NCBI GenBank assembly: GCA_038496675.1
Contig: CM076655.1
Span: forward strand, 22,415,317-22,479,316
Direction of reading: 5' to 3'
DNA from: Rachycentron canadum
Taxonomy: Eukaryota; Chordata; Actinopteri; Carangiformes; Rachycentridae
Length of the DNA stretch: 64,000 bases
The position numbers and the translations under genes are program-made. Below are positions 11,701-22,867 of this stretch, piece by piece. How positions within the stretch are numbered: position 1 is the first letter of the stretch; each line of letters opens with the position of its first letter. The notes under the pieces were generated by a model. The model ran no database searches. It had not been told where the DNA came from and saw nothing but the letters and a program-made list of their open reading frames with translations.

Positions 11701-14700
11701 TGTGGAGCAGTTTATACTCCAACAGAGTAAAGTTATTTAAAAGAGTACTTTTAGAAGTACTAGTAGAATATCTTTGTCTGTATCTGCACTTTATTAACTT
11801 GTTTCCTGGCTACACATTTTGTGCTTGTTAAGGTCAATCTGATTTTACCGCCTCCCAATACAGTCATTTTTGAATCATACCCAATTATTGAATGATAGCT
11901 GTACAAAACGACATTATATATCAAATTATTAGCAAAGGCTACAGCTTTACACAGCTAATAAACACATTGTAAATACACACAATTTGTATTACCTGAAATC
12001 TTGTGGATTATATTCACACCTCAGGGATATTAAAACATTTTCCACGTGACAGTGTAGGTTTGCATCCAGAGTCTTGCTCAATGGCACATTGTCTGTTCTG
12101 GGGATTGGCCTCCATCTTTCAGTTATAGGAAGATATTTGTAACCACCGGTGAGAATGCGAGGACCAATTTGTGGTTATGGCAGTCGGATTAGGAAAATCA
12201 TTTGGACCTGTCTGTCTGCCAGCAGCAGAGTGGAAATACATTTGATATTTTAATGTTCTAAAGTTGGCTGTGAAGCTGGTGTGAAGTCAGGCTGAGGATT
12301 GAGCATATTCTCTATCTTTCTCCCGCAGACATGACAGCTGATACTGCCCTGTCTCTGGATGGCACCGGCCGCCTGGATTACTCCCTGAAGCCGGGCCCTA
12401 AACGTGACACCCTGCTCAGACAGTCACTGCAGGGTGTGTCCTCTGACCGCCCCAGTCCCAGCAGCTTGGAGGTCAAATTCAGGACGCGCAGCAAGAGCGG
12501 CACCCTGCTGCATGTGCAAGAGAGCAGCAACTACACTACAGTGAAGGTGAGCGAGAGTGAAAGAGAGTGAGAGATCATATGAAAGTAGAGCGTGTATATA
12601 TACTGTGGCCTGGTCTGAATTTAATATTGCTGTACAATATACACACTGTACAATATATATAATATACAAAATACCAGCCACGTGCACTGTTCAGTGAAAC
12701 AAGATAACTTCAGGTAGTGATTTCACAATAAAAGCCTCATCTTAGTGTCCCTACATGTACACACGGGAGGAACAGTGGCATTTTTGGTACACAACAGCAA
12801 AAACAAATGAACATGATCATCAGGAGCAGATCAAGGTGATATAGACAATATAGAAATAGAAAATAAAAAAAAGAGCTCTCAGAGAAAGAGCTCTTTCAGT
12901 TTGGGTTACGGTAATTACACTAATGTGCTAATATGACACTCCTGTGTACAGTAGGTTTTGCATTTGCATTAAAAAATCTCCTTTAACCCATGTGAAGCAT
13001 TGAAGTTTGGTGAAGTTAGTTCTGTGCAAGTAATATTAAGATAAATGTGCATCCATCCATATTTATTTAGGATACTGTCACACAGAAAATGGTGCCATGT
13101 CGACATAGCGACTCTGTCCCAAATCACTGGTGCAAAAATACAATGAGTAGCACATATTCAGCTTTGTTGTTTCGACGGCTAATGAGAAACATGACGGCTG
13201 CGCATTGATGCCAAGCCATCGATCCAAATCAGATCTTTGTCAGGATCAGCATTTTGGCCCGAGGAAGATCCAACACGGATCAAATGATTTTTTTTTTTTG
13301 TAAACTTTGTGGCTTGGAATCAGTTCACAAACGTTACTTTTCTCACAGATGATGCTTTTTAAATGACCTTGCACCAACGTGACATGATTACAATTGCTCA
13401 ACCAACCAGCCAACAAATTTGCAAAGCAACCAGTGTTAGCATTAGCATCAGCTTCTAGCCACACTCTGGACTTTTGAGGCGTTCTCGATCACGACCAGTT
13501 CGCAGTCACTGCCAGCACACAAATCAGCTTTAACTCGTCTATTTACTGGAGATGACAGAGCCTGAACCGTGTCCTGGATCTGGAGGCCAGATGACATGTT
13601 GCATCACCAAAAGCATCTGCACTCGTGAGCATGTGTTGGTCTGTTAGTGAAAGGTCCTCTGAATATTTGGACCCTAGGATCCCAACATCAGGTTGATACT
13701 GTGCATACATTTGGTTTTAGTTATCATACACGTCTACATATCTGTGCACTGTCTGCGTGGGTTGTTTTAACCCTTACATCACAAATCATCACCCCACACA
13801 CTCTCTCTCAGTACAAACAATAAGCAAACTACATGGGTTCTTCTCAGCCACCTCCCTTTAGTCCCATTCCTCTTTCTCCTCCTCTCATCCTGTTCAGCAG
13901 CCCTCCCCTACTCCTCTTTCTCCTCCCCTCCCTCTGACTGATCCTGGGCAGCTGCCCAAAGAGGCCTGAGGGCTCATTTATCCTCTTCAGTTTTCCTTTT
14001 CAGACCCGTCCCTCCACCCTCACCACCACCAACCCCTTCCACGCTTTTTTTTTTTTTTTTTTTAATAGACTTTTTCATATGATTTTGTTTTCTGGCTCCA
14101 AACAGCTTCTGGTGCTCATTGAATCACCATCACAACTTCCTAAACTGTCAAGAAAAGTATTGTAAGTCCTTTAAAAAAAGCTGAGTGGCAGGGGAATACA
14201 TACACTATATGTACATATGTTGAGAGGGAGAACTATATATACTGAGATATAAAAAAAAAAAAAAAAACAAGATGTTTAACAGATAAAGTTTGTGATTGGT
14301 TTTCCAGGTTTAGAGCACTCAGTATTCTTTGACTTGTGGGACTTTCTGTTTTTCCCATTTTAAATCAATTCTTCCGGAAGCTACTTATCATTGCTGATTT
14401 TTGGGGTCTTTGAAAAGGGAGGAGAGCGGGATTACTTTTCCATCGAAGTGGGGAGTGCACATCTGAGATTATCATACGAAGCATAAACTGCAAATTTGTT
14501 GCCCATGCCAAAGTGACCCTGATTAATTTCTTTTAAAGACACGCTCTGTCCTTTCCTTTCTGGAAACGGGCTTCCTGCAGTTGGTGTTTCAGTGAGCGTG
14601 TTTTCTCTGAATTTGTTGTTAGCAAGTTTCTGATCGTCATCTGGTTGAATAACACTAGCTACACACACACATATATACATACACATACACACAAGTCGTG

Positions 14701-17700
14701 AGAACATGATTAACTGTTACGGGTCCCGCTGGGGGAAAGATTTACAAGCGTCAAGCTGCATTTTTGTTTTCAATCTCTGACCTCAACAGCAGATTCAGAA
14801 AGCAGTGTGGTGGTAGTTTTGTGGAGACTTCCTCTCATTGCTTGTGATTGACACCAACATGATAAATCATTGCATTAATCTGAAAACGTTGTTTATAATC
14901 TGCATGAAATTAAAAATTACACTAGGGTTTTAGAGGATCCAGAGAGTGAGCATTTTATTTAGTATATTATCCAACCTGTGTGGTCATTGTTAATCTATGA
15001 CATGCTGTTTAATGTGCATACATAACATGGAGACTTGTTTACTTGGCTTCCTGAGCATATGATATCTATTAACTGTCACTACAATGTCTTATCTTGAAAT
15101 TCTGTGCAGATATTCATGGTCCCCACAGGATGAATTTTGACTTTAATGAACTCCTGACTTTGGCTGTAGCTCCACCATGAGATTAACATTTGTTTTTTTG
15201 GGTGAAATGTCATAAAATCCACTGGATGGATTGAAGTTTATTTCAGACATGTAGACTTTATCAGACTTTATCAGTATCAGGTCAAAATTTGAATTTGTCC
15301 AAATACCTGTATTTTTTCTTTGGTGCTGATTAGCAAATGCTGACATGCTAACAAGCTAGTCTCCTGTGCAGGACATGGCAAATGCTGCTAAACATTAGCA
15401 GGTTACCATTGTCACTGTGAGCATGTTAGCGTGCTAATGTTAGCATTTAGCACAAGTCACTGCTGTGCTTGCATACATTTTCACAGAGCTGCTAGCATTG
15501 GCTGTACACTTGTATGTGGGTAGGAGTGTATCATAGCTGTCCATATAAAAGCACCCATACAAAATTCATATCCAGATGTGATGAAATACCAAAATGTGTG
15601 ATGGTCCATTTGCTCCATTAAAAACCTTTTGACAATATACTGGTTTATCTTTTTTCCATGTGCTTTTCATGCTTTGAGAATAATATAAAAATGGCTACCT
15701 ATATATGGGAACAAACCATTTGTCAAGTATTCAAACACTGATCCAAAGCTGCCTATGTTTGGTGTGTGCGCGTGACCATTGTACTCAATCTCCATTTCTG
15801 CTCCCTCTCTCAGCTGAGAAACGGCAACATCCACTACATCTCAGATGCCGGCGTTGTGGGGAAGGTGGAGCGGACTATGGGGGATGCGGTGCTGTCAGAC
15901 GGTCAGTGGCACACGCTCCAGCTGGTCAAGAACGGCTCGGCCACTGTGCTGCAGGTGGACAGCGGCCACCCCAGGGTCATCCAACATGCTACACAGGACT
16001 TTGGAGGTCTCAGCGTTTTAACCTTCTCCCTGGGAGGGATCCCGCCTGGACCTGCTCAGCAGAAAACCGCAGCAGGTGAGGCAGGAAGATGTTTCTGTCT
16101 ATAACTGAGAGCTAAAAAACACATTTTATGATATGTGAGTGGAAGATCACTGATTTGATCTCAAATCTGGGCAAGGGAAGCGAAAGAACAGTTTTCCACA
16201 TTATCACAACTAAAGTACCTTTTAGCCCCTTAACTGTCCAACTGCTCCAGACACAAAGATTTGAGGTAGAAGAAAATGCTTTGTTCACATTATGCATTTT
16301 TTATGTATTTTTAATTTAGAGTATGTGTCACATGCCTTCTAAGTAGCTGCTAACTGATGCAGCCATGAAGAACTTCACTTATTATGATGAGTTTCATCAT
16401 CAAACAATTTCAGTGTCTGATGATGATCAAAATGTTGTCTCGCATGCTTTTCTACGTTTTCAAGGAATCATTTCATAGAATTTTTTTTTTTTTTCATTCA
16501 TTTATTTTTGGACGAGAAATGTGTCATATTTAAGGCTAAAAATAGTAGTGTCTATATTGCTCTTTCCAAAAACAACCACACTTGTTATGTATGTCAGTGA
16601 ACATACAGTGTCAGTGAATATGTGTGCACACATGAACATACAGCACATACGTGTGACACATAACTCATGGGCTTGGGGCTTGTTACAAATCCAGCGCAAA
16701 CTTTTTCCCCCCAAATAAAATAATACTCTGCTGCTCGAACTGCTGACCATATTTGGTGGCCGTCCAATAAGACTCTATGAAATGGGCCTGAAACCTGTTT
16801 CTGTCTGACTCTGCTGAGATTTACCTGCTATGAATTTACAGTAGTTGAATAAATGTTTCTTTATCAGAGCATCTTTTATGGGCAAAAACGCAAATATTAA
16901 TTTAATTTGACTTGTCCTGGAGTGCGTGCTTTTGGTGGCATTTTGTATTTTTGTCTTATTTCCATGGACTTTCATCATACTTTAGTCTTAAATCACTGAT
17001 GAGATGTCTTGAAACAAGAGTTGAACAGTTTGGAAAAGGTGAAAGAGAGGGTTTCCACTGGGAGGTAATACAACACAGTAAATTTAAGAATTTCAGGGGA
17101 GGGAAAAACTAACTTAATACTATGGACTAATATGGTAAAAATGAGCAATTTGGATGATTTGTTGACCTCTTTTAGACAAGGACCGGGGCATATTTCAAAA
17201 CAAACATATGCTGAGCACGCAGATCTGTGGCAGGCTGCCTGTTAACCAACTCATACCTCAATGTGTGTCTGAACAGTTGGGCTCTCTTGTGTACTCACTT
17301 TTCAAGAGCTAATGAAACGACACAAATGGATTTAATCTGGACTGGGATAAATTCAATAAAAATCTATTTACATTAGTGAGGCAGTGCTGTTAGGCAATAC
17401 ACAATGCAAAAGATTGAATTAGACACAGAGACATTCATCCAACCCAGATGTATGTCTTGAAGCTATAATGGCTCTGACGATGGATTCTCTGTTTTAGAAA
17501 AAAAAACAAACATATTTCTTCTTCTCAAATTGGCCAGTGATTGATTTGGCTCATTTTTAAAATATGGATTTTTTTTGAGAAGGTGCTTTCCACAAGGAAA
17601 TTTCTGTTGTTTTTTGTCTCCTAAGCTTGAACCAATTACCCGTCTAAACAAAATTCCTTTAGCTCTGATTACAGCTCCCAGTTCCTGTTATTTACAAGGA

Positions 17701-19753
17701 AGCAATCCAGTGTCGACATTTTGAAAACCCATCAGTCTGGTGGCAATCGGAAATGATTCCCCTTCAGGCCACTGTTATGTCCTTGTTAGCTGCTCTTGGC
17801 TGTGTCTCCTTTATTTAATCCATGTTTTGCTCTTGTTCATTTGCAGGTTTCGATGGCTGCTTGGCCTATGTGAAGTACAACGGGGAGAACCTGCCATTTA
17901 CTGGAGAACACAGCCTTGTCATCGTAACTAAGACCAGCTCATCTGTCAAGATCGGCTGCAGAGGTCCCAACCTTTGTGAGAGCAGTCCATGTTGGGATGG
18001 CCTGATGTGCGTCAACCAGTGGTACACGTACCAGTGCGTCCCACCTGGCGACTGTGCTTCTGATCCCTGCCAGAACCGTGGCAGCTGTGTGCCAGACCCC
18101 CGCTCCGGTTTCACCTGTGTCTGCTCCGAGTTGTACACTGGAAAGACTTGTGAGACCTTGGTGGCCTGTCTGGGTGTCCAGTGTCCTCAGGGTACAGTCT
18201 GCAAAACAGCTAACAACGGTGGGTTTGTCTGCAGCCCCGGCCCCACAACAGAGACAATGGTACTCCCCATCTGGGCAGTACCTGCGATTGTCGGCAGCTG
18301 TGCCACTGTCCTTGCCTTGGTGGTCCTCAGCCTGATCCTGTGCAACCACTGCAAGGACCGCAACAAGACCAAAGTGCCAAAGGAACCCAAGGAGAAGAAA
18401 CCTAAGGAGAAGAAGAAGAAAAAGAAGAAGGGTAGCGAGAACGTAGCATTCGACGACCCAGATAACATCCCGCCATATGGGGATGACATGACGGTACGGA
18501 AACAACCAGAAGGTAACCCCAAACCAGACATCATTGAGAGGGAGAACCCTTACCTGATCTATGATGAAACAGACATTCCCCACAACACTGAGACAGTCCC
18601 CAGTGCTCCTTGTGCCCCCTGCACTGGCCCAGAGGCAGATATTGAACACTATGACATAGACAATGCCAGTAGTATCGCTCCTTCAGATGCAGACATCATC
18701 CAGCACTACAAACAGTTCCGTAGCCACACGCCCAAGTTCTCCATCCAGAGACACAGCCCACTAGGCTTCGCCAGACAGTCCCCCTTACCCCTGGGAGCAA
18801 CGAGTTACACCTACCAGCCTCAGTACACCCAAGCACTGAGGTCCACCCCACTCAGTCACTCCCACTCAGCCTGCCCCACCCCGAACCCCCTGTCCAGGCA
18901 CTCCCCAGCCCCGTTCACCAAGCCCTCCTCCTTTTACCGAAACACCCCAACCAGAGAACTCAACCTAGCTCGCCGTGAGGGCAGCCCGCTGGACCTGCAC
19001 AACGACATGTGCCAGCCACCACCCATGTTCAACTACGCCACCCGGCTGGGGAGGCGCAGCAAGAGTCCGCAGACCATGGCCAGCCATGGCCACACCTCCA
19101 GGCCCAGCAGTCGGCTGAAGCAGCCGATCGAGCAGATCCCCCTGGAGACGGGGCCTCCTGTGGGGCTGTCCATTGAGGAAGTGGAGCGGCTGAACACTCC
19201 ACGCCCACGCAACCCCAGCATCTGCAGCGCTGACCATGGGCGCTCCAGCTCAGAGGAGGACTGCCGCAGGCCGCTGTCAAGGGTCCGCAACCCTGCCGAT
19301 GGTATCCCGGCCCCAGAGTCCTCATCAGAAAGTGACTCACATGACTCCTTCACCTGCTCGGAGATGGAGTACGACCGGGACAAACCTGTTTCTTACAGCT
19401 CCCGGGTTCCCAAGCTCTCACAAGTCAACGAGTCAGACGCTGACGATGAGGAGTATGGTGGGAGGCTCAAGCAGAGGCGTTACTCCAGTCGGAGGGCAGA
19501 AGGAGGGCCTGGTGTTGCCCAGATGCCCCCGAGTGACCAGCACTACACCTTGCCCCACAAGCTGGGCCAGCAAGCTGGGGGCTTCAACTGGGACAATCTC
19601 TTGAACTGGGGCCCTGGCTTTGGACATTATGTAGACGTGTTCAAGGACTTAGCCTTGCTTCCCGAGAATGCGGCAGCAAAAGACATTGAAATGAACAGTG
19701 GGGATGGTTCGGTGACCATTCTTAATGAAGGAGAAGCTGAGCAATATGTATGA
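2..19753 (+). CDS. fat4: Protocadherin Fat 4 (FAT4), C-terminal 1755 residues, nine exons
   Basis: This is the 3' part of a giant single-pass atypical cadherin. FAT4 binds Dachsous on the neighbouring cell and acts in planar cell polarity, tissue growth and lymphatic, kidney and neural development. The join is 2-2078, 3532-3636, 4015-4322, 8650-8735, 10161-10340, 10817-10941, 12329-12546, 15814-16075, 17847-19753. Every junction is GT-AG and phases match, giving 1755 residues plus TGA. Domains in order are: partial cadherin repeat (1-59), three full repeats (60-165, 166-271, 272-376), membrane-proximal region (377-564), EGF1-3 (565-697), EGF4 (698-735), laminin G1 (about 736-918), EGF5 (920-958), laminin G2 (about 965-1157), EGF6 (1189-1223), transmembrane helix (about 1261-1286) and tail (1287-1755). 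Two laminin G domains and the tail blocks ENPYLIYDETDIPHN and DNLLNWGPGFGHYVDVFKDL identify FAT4 rather than FAT1-3. The start codon and most cadherin repeats lie upstream of the window. No frameshift or premature stop is seen. Confidence 0.97.
2079..3531 (+). other. fat4 intron, phase 1
   Basis: The donor is gtacta at 2079 and the acceptor is gaacccag ending at 3531. It is A/T-rich with short poly(A) and poly(T) runs near 2141, 3117 and 3467. I see no gene or clear transposon inside it. Confidence 0.85.
3532..3636 (+). CDS. fat4: fat4 exon: EGF4
   Basis: This 105-base exon is phase 1 at both ends. It encodes residues 694-727 plus split glycines on each side. It finishes EGF3 (KTC) and supplies most of EGF4, with the cysteine pattern HCECNPCFNGGSC then YYCHCPFG. 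The acceptor is cccag|GC and the donor is TTTG|gtaagt. Because its length is a multiple of three it could be skipped without a frameshift, but I see no direct sign of that. Confidence 0.94.
3637..4014 (+). other. fat4 intron, phase 1
   Basis: A short 378-base intron with a strong donor (gtaagt) and a pyrimidine-rich acceptor (ttttgtcctcag). Nothing else is recognisable in it. Confidence 0.85.
4015..4322 (+). CDS. fat4: fat4 exon: end of EGF4 and first half of laminin G1
   Basis: It encodes residues 729-830, starting VFGKHCEL (last EGF4 cysteine) and running into laminin G1 with YIYIKFATLKSNALLMYN and LALEIFEGRMRFSFNLGSG. The beta-strand pattern and the closing DGQFHTVIARRAGM are typical of the laminin G fold. 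The acceptor is tcctcag|GG (phase 1 in) and the donor is GGGATG|gtaagg (phase 0 out). Confidence 0.94.
5707..5729 (+). repeat. Poly(T) tract
   Basis: An uninterrupted run of 23 T. Together with the adjacent 5745-5830 segment it may be the antisense A-tail of a SINE. Confidence 0.8.
5745..5830 (-). mobile_element. SINE-like fragment
   Basis: The text around agagagaaacaggaaag and the adjoining gagggtatgatatgac resembles the body of an abundant teleost tRNA-derived SINE, a better copy of which lies at 25980-26085. No intact A or B box is present here. Identification rests on recognition, not alignment. Confidence 0.35.
6768..6778 (+). repeat. Poly(G) run
   Basis: Eleven consecutive G in intron sequence. 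Confidence 0.8.
7013..7060 (+). repeat. (GT)24 microsatellite
   Basis: An uninterrupted GT dinucleotide tract of 48 bases in intron DNA, likely polymorphic. Confidence 0.97.
8614..8633 (+). repeat. (TG)n tract at the acceptor of fat4 exon 4
   Basis: About 20 bases of alternating GT end 16 bases before the exon. UG-rich RNA is a known binding target of TDP-43 and CELF proteins. It is complementary to the (CA)n tract just downstream of the same exon. Confidence 0.95.
8650..8735 (+). CDS. fat4: fat4 exon: middle of laminin G1 (86 bases)
   Basis: It encodes AASLTVDLCGDDQEPGYC and on through SNVAVHTD, residues 831-858, plus the first two bases of Trp859. The two cysteines belong to the laminin G domain. 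The acceptor is ttatgcag|GCT and the donor is GACTG|gtaaga. Phase is 0 in and 2 out, so skipping would shift the frame. The exon sits between (TG)n and (CA)n tracts. Confidence 0.95.
8746..8777 (+). repeat. (CA)16 tract downstream of fat4 exon 4
   Basis: A 32-base CA tract starting 11 bases after the exon. It is the reverse complement of the TG tracts at 8614-8633 and 10128-10150. Confidence 0.97.
10128..10150 (+). repeat. (TG)n tract at the acceptor of fat4 exon 5
   Basis: About 23 bases of TG followed by ctgtgtgcag form the whole 3' splice-site tract of this intron. Confidence 0.95.
10161..10340 (+). CDS. fat4: fat4 exon: second half of laminin G1
   Basis: It encodes residues 860-918: ILDVQPNRLSVGGVRSIEP, then HDFVGCIMEFAVNGRPLEPS, then GILD. 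FVGCIMEFAVNG is the conserved C-terminal laminin G signature containing the disulfide cysteine. The acceptor is tgtgcag|G and the donor is GACAG|gtctgc, a weak match to GTRAGT. Phase is 2 in and 2 out (180 bases). Confidence 0.95.
10341..10816 (+). other. fat4 intron, phase 2, 476 bases
   Basis: It opens with a C-rich then CT-rich stretch (10346-10445) after a weak donor and ends ctctgtag. Reading through from exon 5 stays open to 10503 and encodes a hydrophobic stretch. I do not consider this a normal coding exon. Confidence 0.8.
10817..10941 (+). CDS. fat4: fat4 exon: EGF5
   Basis: It encodes residues 920-960, starting CPRLEGACTTSPCRHGGTC and ending GFTGKFCEK, a complete six-cysteine EGF module between the two laminin G domains. 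The acceptor is ctgtag|A and the donor is AAAT|gtaagt. Phase is 2 in and 1 out. Confidence 0.95.
10942..12328 (+). other. fat4 intron, phase 1
   Basis: A 1.4-kb intron with strong donor gtaagt and acceptor ctcccgcag. The text is unique-looking and A/T-rich, with no repeat or RNA gene that I recognise. Confidence 0.85.
12329..12546 (+). CDS. fat4: fat4 exon: first part of laminin G2
   Basis: It encodes residues 962-1033 after split Tyr961: TADTALSLDGTGRLDYSLK, then SLEVKFRTRSKSGTLLHVQE and SSNYTTVK. The LEVKFRT and GTLLH strands are characteristic of laminin G domains. The acceptor is cccgcag|AC and the donor is GTGAAG|gtgagc. Phase is 1 in and 0 out. Confidence 0.95.
12547..15813 (+). other. 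fat4 intron, phase 0, 3.3 kb
   Basis: It holds a pyrimidine-rich stretch (13850-13945), poly(T) near 14046 and poly(A) near 14251, and a teleost interspersed repeat (15108-15510). The acceptor is ctctctcag. No gene is seen. Confidence 0.85.
15108..15510 (+). repeat. Abundant teleost interspersed repeat (GCTAAC-rich family)
   Basis: The order of motifs is familiar from many fish genomes: attcatggtccccacagg, then agctccaccatgag, ggtcaaaatttgaatttgtcc, gattagcaaatgctgacatg, gcatgttagcgtgctaatg, ttagcatttagcacaa and cagagctgctagcat. It is probably a non-autonomous DNA transposon. The family name is not certain to me and the ends are approximate. Confidence 0.75.
15814..16075 (+). CDS. fat4: fat4 exon: second part of laminin G2
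   Basis: It encodes residues 1034-1120: LRNGNIHYISDAGVVGKVER, DGQWHTLQLVKNGSATVLQV and TQDFGGLSVLTFSLGGIPPG. DGQWHTLQLVKNG is the standard laminin G strand signature, with an NGS glycosylation sequon. The acceptor is ctctctcag|CTG and the donor is GCAGCAG|gtgagg. Phase is 0 in and 1 out. Confidence 0.95.
16076..17846 (+). other. fat4 intron, phase 1, 1.8 kb
   Basis: The last intron. It has a poly(T) run near 16481 and the acceptor ttcatttgcag. It is otherwise A/T-rich and featureless to my reading. Confidence 0.85.
17847..19753 (+). CDS. fat4: fat4 terminal exon: end of laminin G2, EGF6, transmembrane helix, cytoplasmic tail
   Basis: It encodes residues 1122-1755. FDGCLAYVKYNGENLPF closes laminin G2, a CRGPNLCESSPCWDG cysteine-rich linker follows, then EGF6 (DCASDPCQNRGSC to GKTC). 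A second cysteine-rich segment leads to the transmembrane helix PIWAVPAIVGSCATVLALVV. A lysine-rich stop-transfer block (KEKKPKEKKKKKKK) starts the tail. The blocks ENPYLIYDETDIPHN, EHYDIDNASSIAPSDADII, SIEEVERLNTPRPRNPSICS and NWDNLLNWGPGFGHYVDVFK are FAT4-specific and strongly conserved in vertebrates from what I know of the human protein. The tail is rich in Ser/Pro, which suggests phosphorylation and adaptor binding. The protein ends EQYV, possibly a PDZ ligand. The stop is TGA at 19751-19753. Confidence 0.97.
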
Positions 19754-20729
19754 GACTATTTATTAAGATGTTGTAGAATATGGTGATGTTCTCCATTTAA
19801 AAAAAAAAAAAAAAAAAAAGAAAAGAAAAAAAAAGAAGACTGTATATTTCGAGAGAGCATTGGACTCCATGTTTTTTACATTATTCAAAATAATAAGACG
19901 ACTTTCAATGCAGTAAGGCAGAAAATGGCACCTGTAACATGACAGATATTGTCATTAGCCACCTTGGAATAGTTTACCAGTGTCTTCTAGGTCTAAACTT
20001 AACTGTACAATTGTGCATTCATCTCTCAGAGGCCTCATTACAACGCATCCATTGAATGGTTTAAAAAAAGAGGGAAAAAAAAGAAATCCATGTCTGAATT
20101 CAATTTAGTGACTGCAAAGCTCCGTTTGCATTATCTCGATCAAACATTTCTGTTTTGTATTACCAGTATTGCCTCTCCTTTCCCAAAACTTCTGTCACAT
20201 TCACAGCTGAGCGATAAGAAGGTAGATAATATTAACACTCACAGGAAGAGAATTCCAATGGGCCGTAAAGCAAAAAGAAAACTCTGTCTCCATCTTTTTA
20301 GGGGTCAATTTTTAATTTGCTTGAAAGGAAGCATGTGTGTTTGATCTGACTGCACCTGTAGCTGACAGGATACAGCCCTTGGTGTGAAAGTAAGTACACC
20401 GTTTTGCTCACACGGTATTGCAGACCCCACCAACGTTGTAATCCCTTTCCACTCCGACTGTCTCTGCCCTGGTGTGTTTTCTCAAAGAAGACTGGCTAAA
20501 TGCTCCAAGAGTGAGGATTAATCAAGTCTCCTGCCTTACAGACATTTGAGGATTTCAGTACGGGGGAGAACTTTTCCTCTTCTGTTTTTCTGGCCTAAGA
20601 TCAGTAGGAGGGGAGGGAAGTTTTTTTTTTTTTTTTGGGAGGGAGGGAGGTGTGTTGGTGGGGGTGGGTAGTGTTGTCTGTCACAAATTTGCATTTTCTG
20701 ACCAGCCAAGTGTTTTTCCGGCAACAATG

Positions 20730-20768
20730 TTGATGATGTTGATGATGATGATGATGTATGATGATGAT
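20730..20768 (+). repeat. Imperfect (GAT)n / (ATG)n trinucleotide tract in the 3' UTR
   Basis: Repeated gatgat with one gtt and one tat interruption. It lies in the untranslated part of the last exon. Confidence 0.85.
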
Positions 20769-21097
20769 CCTATAAACATGACCCCAACTAAAACACTATG
20801 AACTTGTGTACATTTTTTTAATTCATGAGAAATCATGGAGTCATTTGTTGTTGGTGTCCTTGTCCATTATTTTGACATGTATGGTTTCTACATTTTTGTA
20901 CTGTTTATTAACTTAAATTACTTAAGCTGTGTTTTTATGGATATTTTCATATGCTGAAATGTATGTTCTTACTTTCGGGGAAAGTAAGATTGAAGACTTA
21001 TTTTTTACATTTGTTACATATGTAACATCAGTATTTTCCACTTTTGATAAAACTATAACATGCTGTATGCTTTGTACCTGTAAAAAGCCAATAACAG

Positions 21098-21103
21098 AAT
21101 AAA
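21098..21103 (+). promoter_or_regulatory. fat4: Polyadenylation signal AATAAA of fat4
   Basis: A canonical AATAAA about 1345 bases after the stop, followed by A/T-rich sequence and then ttcttttctttt. I see no better signal between the stop and this site. Confidence 0.7.
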
Positions 21104-21125
21104 AAAAGTATTTATTTAAAATCTG

Positions 21126-22867
21126 CCTTAGAAACTTCTTTTCTTTTCTGCAGGTAAAAGCAACTCATCTAGATGTATTGGCAGTTTTTAAAAATAGCCA
21201 CTTCCAAGCTAAGATTACCTCCTTTCCCAAATCATTTGGGTGGTAAGGTGTTGTTCAAGATCCAGGGCTCACTATGTGCAGTCTAAATAATACTGAATCT
21301 GAACAAAACATTTAAAAAAGGCATTTTGGGACCCAAATGAAACTGAGCCACCTCACTCACAGCCAAGCAAAACATCAAGCGGAGTTCGTGATGCAGGGCC
21401 CTATATTGCTTTCAGCAATTATTTACATCTGGCTTATTGAGCAGAACCCTTTTTCTTGGTTCATAGCTCAGTGATTCGGTATGCAACATGCTTATCTTCT
21501 CCGTCATCGAGGGGAGTGAGGCCACGAGAGAAAACGCAGGGAGCCGTGAACTCGGCGAAGAGTGACAGCCCAAATCTGGGTAAGTTACTATGAGCTCGCG
21601 GAGGGGCTCGGGCCTGCGGAGAGCCCTGTTGACCGAAGCCTCTTTGGGAAGGCTCTACCACGCTGATGCTGAGATAATAATAACACTTGCAATGATAATG
21701 AGAGTGTGCGTGTGGGTGGTGGGCCGAGTAAATAGGAGATGAATTCAAATAAACCTCACAGCGTCTCCTCTGGTGTCACATGACGGCGTCTGAAAGATAT
21801 CAGGCAGAGGCAGCTTCAGGAGCAACCGCCCCCTCCCTCCCTCCCTCCCTCCTCCCTATAGGTGAGCAGGACAAGCTTGTATACACAAAGGGCACATTGT
21901 TCTACACTATGGTAGGATGTAAAACACTCATGAGGACTGACATGAATCTGTCTTCCTGATTTTCTTGGGGTCAGGGTGGTAGTGTGGGGTGGTGGTGCTG
22001 TTTTTGGATGATATCCAGATGGCTGCTGGACTTTACCGAATGGCAGAAGAGCTTATGATGTGTTTAAAGATTAATTGCAATACATATCCTAAGTGCGAAC
22101 ATTGAATGTTACATTTTAGGATGTGGCCCCTTACAAAAAAATACAACATGTTATTCTTGTCGACTCAAGATGGTTGTTAGTTGTGTTTGTAATAACACGA
22201 TGCTACAACAAGGAAGACACCATCGTGATTATGGTTCTCATTTTGGAGCAAAGTAATCGTGTGTGTTTCATGAAATCATGAGGATGTGGAACAAAGTGAT
22301 TTCAGGAGTCAGCCATAATGTGTTTTGCAGATCTGCACACTAAACGTATTCAGAAGGTGCAAAAGAGGCGCCATTCGATTACCCATGGACCTCCCACAGA
22401 CACGTGAGAGTCATGGCTTTTTTTTTTTTCCCACTGAATCCACAGATGTCATCAAAACATAATTTCCATTTAGATGATTTCCATGTTGACTTAAGAGTTT
22501 CCCAAGTATTTATAAAAGGATGTGGCACTGAGCTGTGATCGACTTCCTTGAAACAGAGAAACTCCCCAAAAAAATCCTCCTAAAAGCTTGTTTATAAAGA
22601 TTGATTATTCAGAGCCTCGGTGCAAACACACAGCTACAGTGCCTCCCTGAGTTTCAACATAAATGTCTGGTAATTAAAAGCACATTCATTGCTGGAACAA
22701 AAAACTCATTTCACTCCTACTTTCATTGGCTGGCACTCATTGATTGGACTGTGGATGTGCATGTGCATCGTCCCAAAGTTCAAAAATAAGTTGAAACTTC
22801 AGATGCTGTATGAGATAAAAACTGGAGCTATTTTCAATGGTTCAACTCCTGACTCTTGATCATAGTG
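21126..22867. other. Intergenic, no gene seen
   Basis: Start of the desert downstream of fat4. It includes a CCCTCCCTC-type pyrimidine tract at 21828-21858 and mostly unique-looking sequence. No open frame resembles a known protein. Confidence 0.7.

Larger units (their letters stand above)
19754..21125 (+). other. fat4: fat4 3' UTR
   Basis: It runs from the stop codon to just past the best polyadenylation signal, about 1.37 kb. It includes an A-rich run (19799-19834), a poly(T)/G-rich patch (20621-20670) and a GAT-type trinucleotide tract (20730-20768). It is A/T-rich and has no long open frame. The 3' end is inferred from the signal, not from transcript data. Confidence 0.7.

Noticed and set aside
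17939..18649. A 236-codon open frame on the minus strand
   Set aside because: It is the antisense of the fat4 terminal exon. Conserved FAT4 domains on the plus strand explain the openness.
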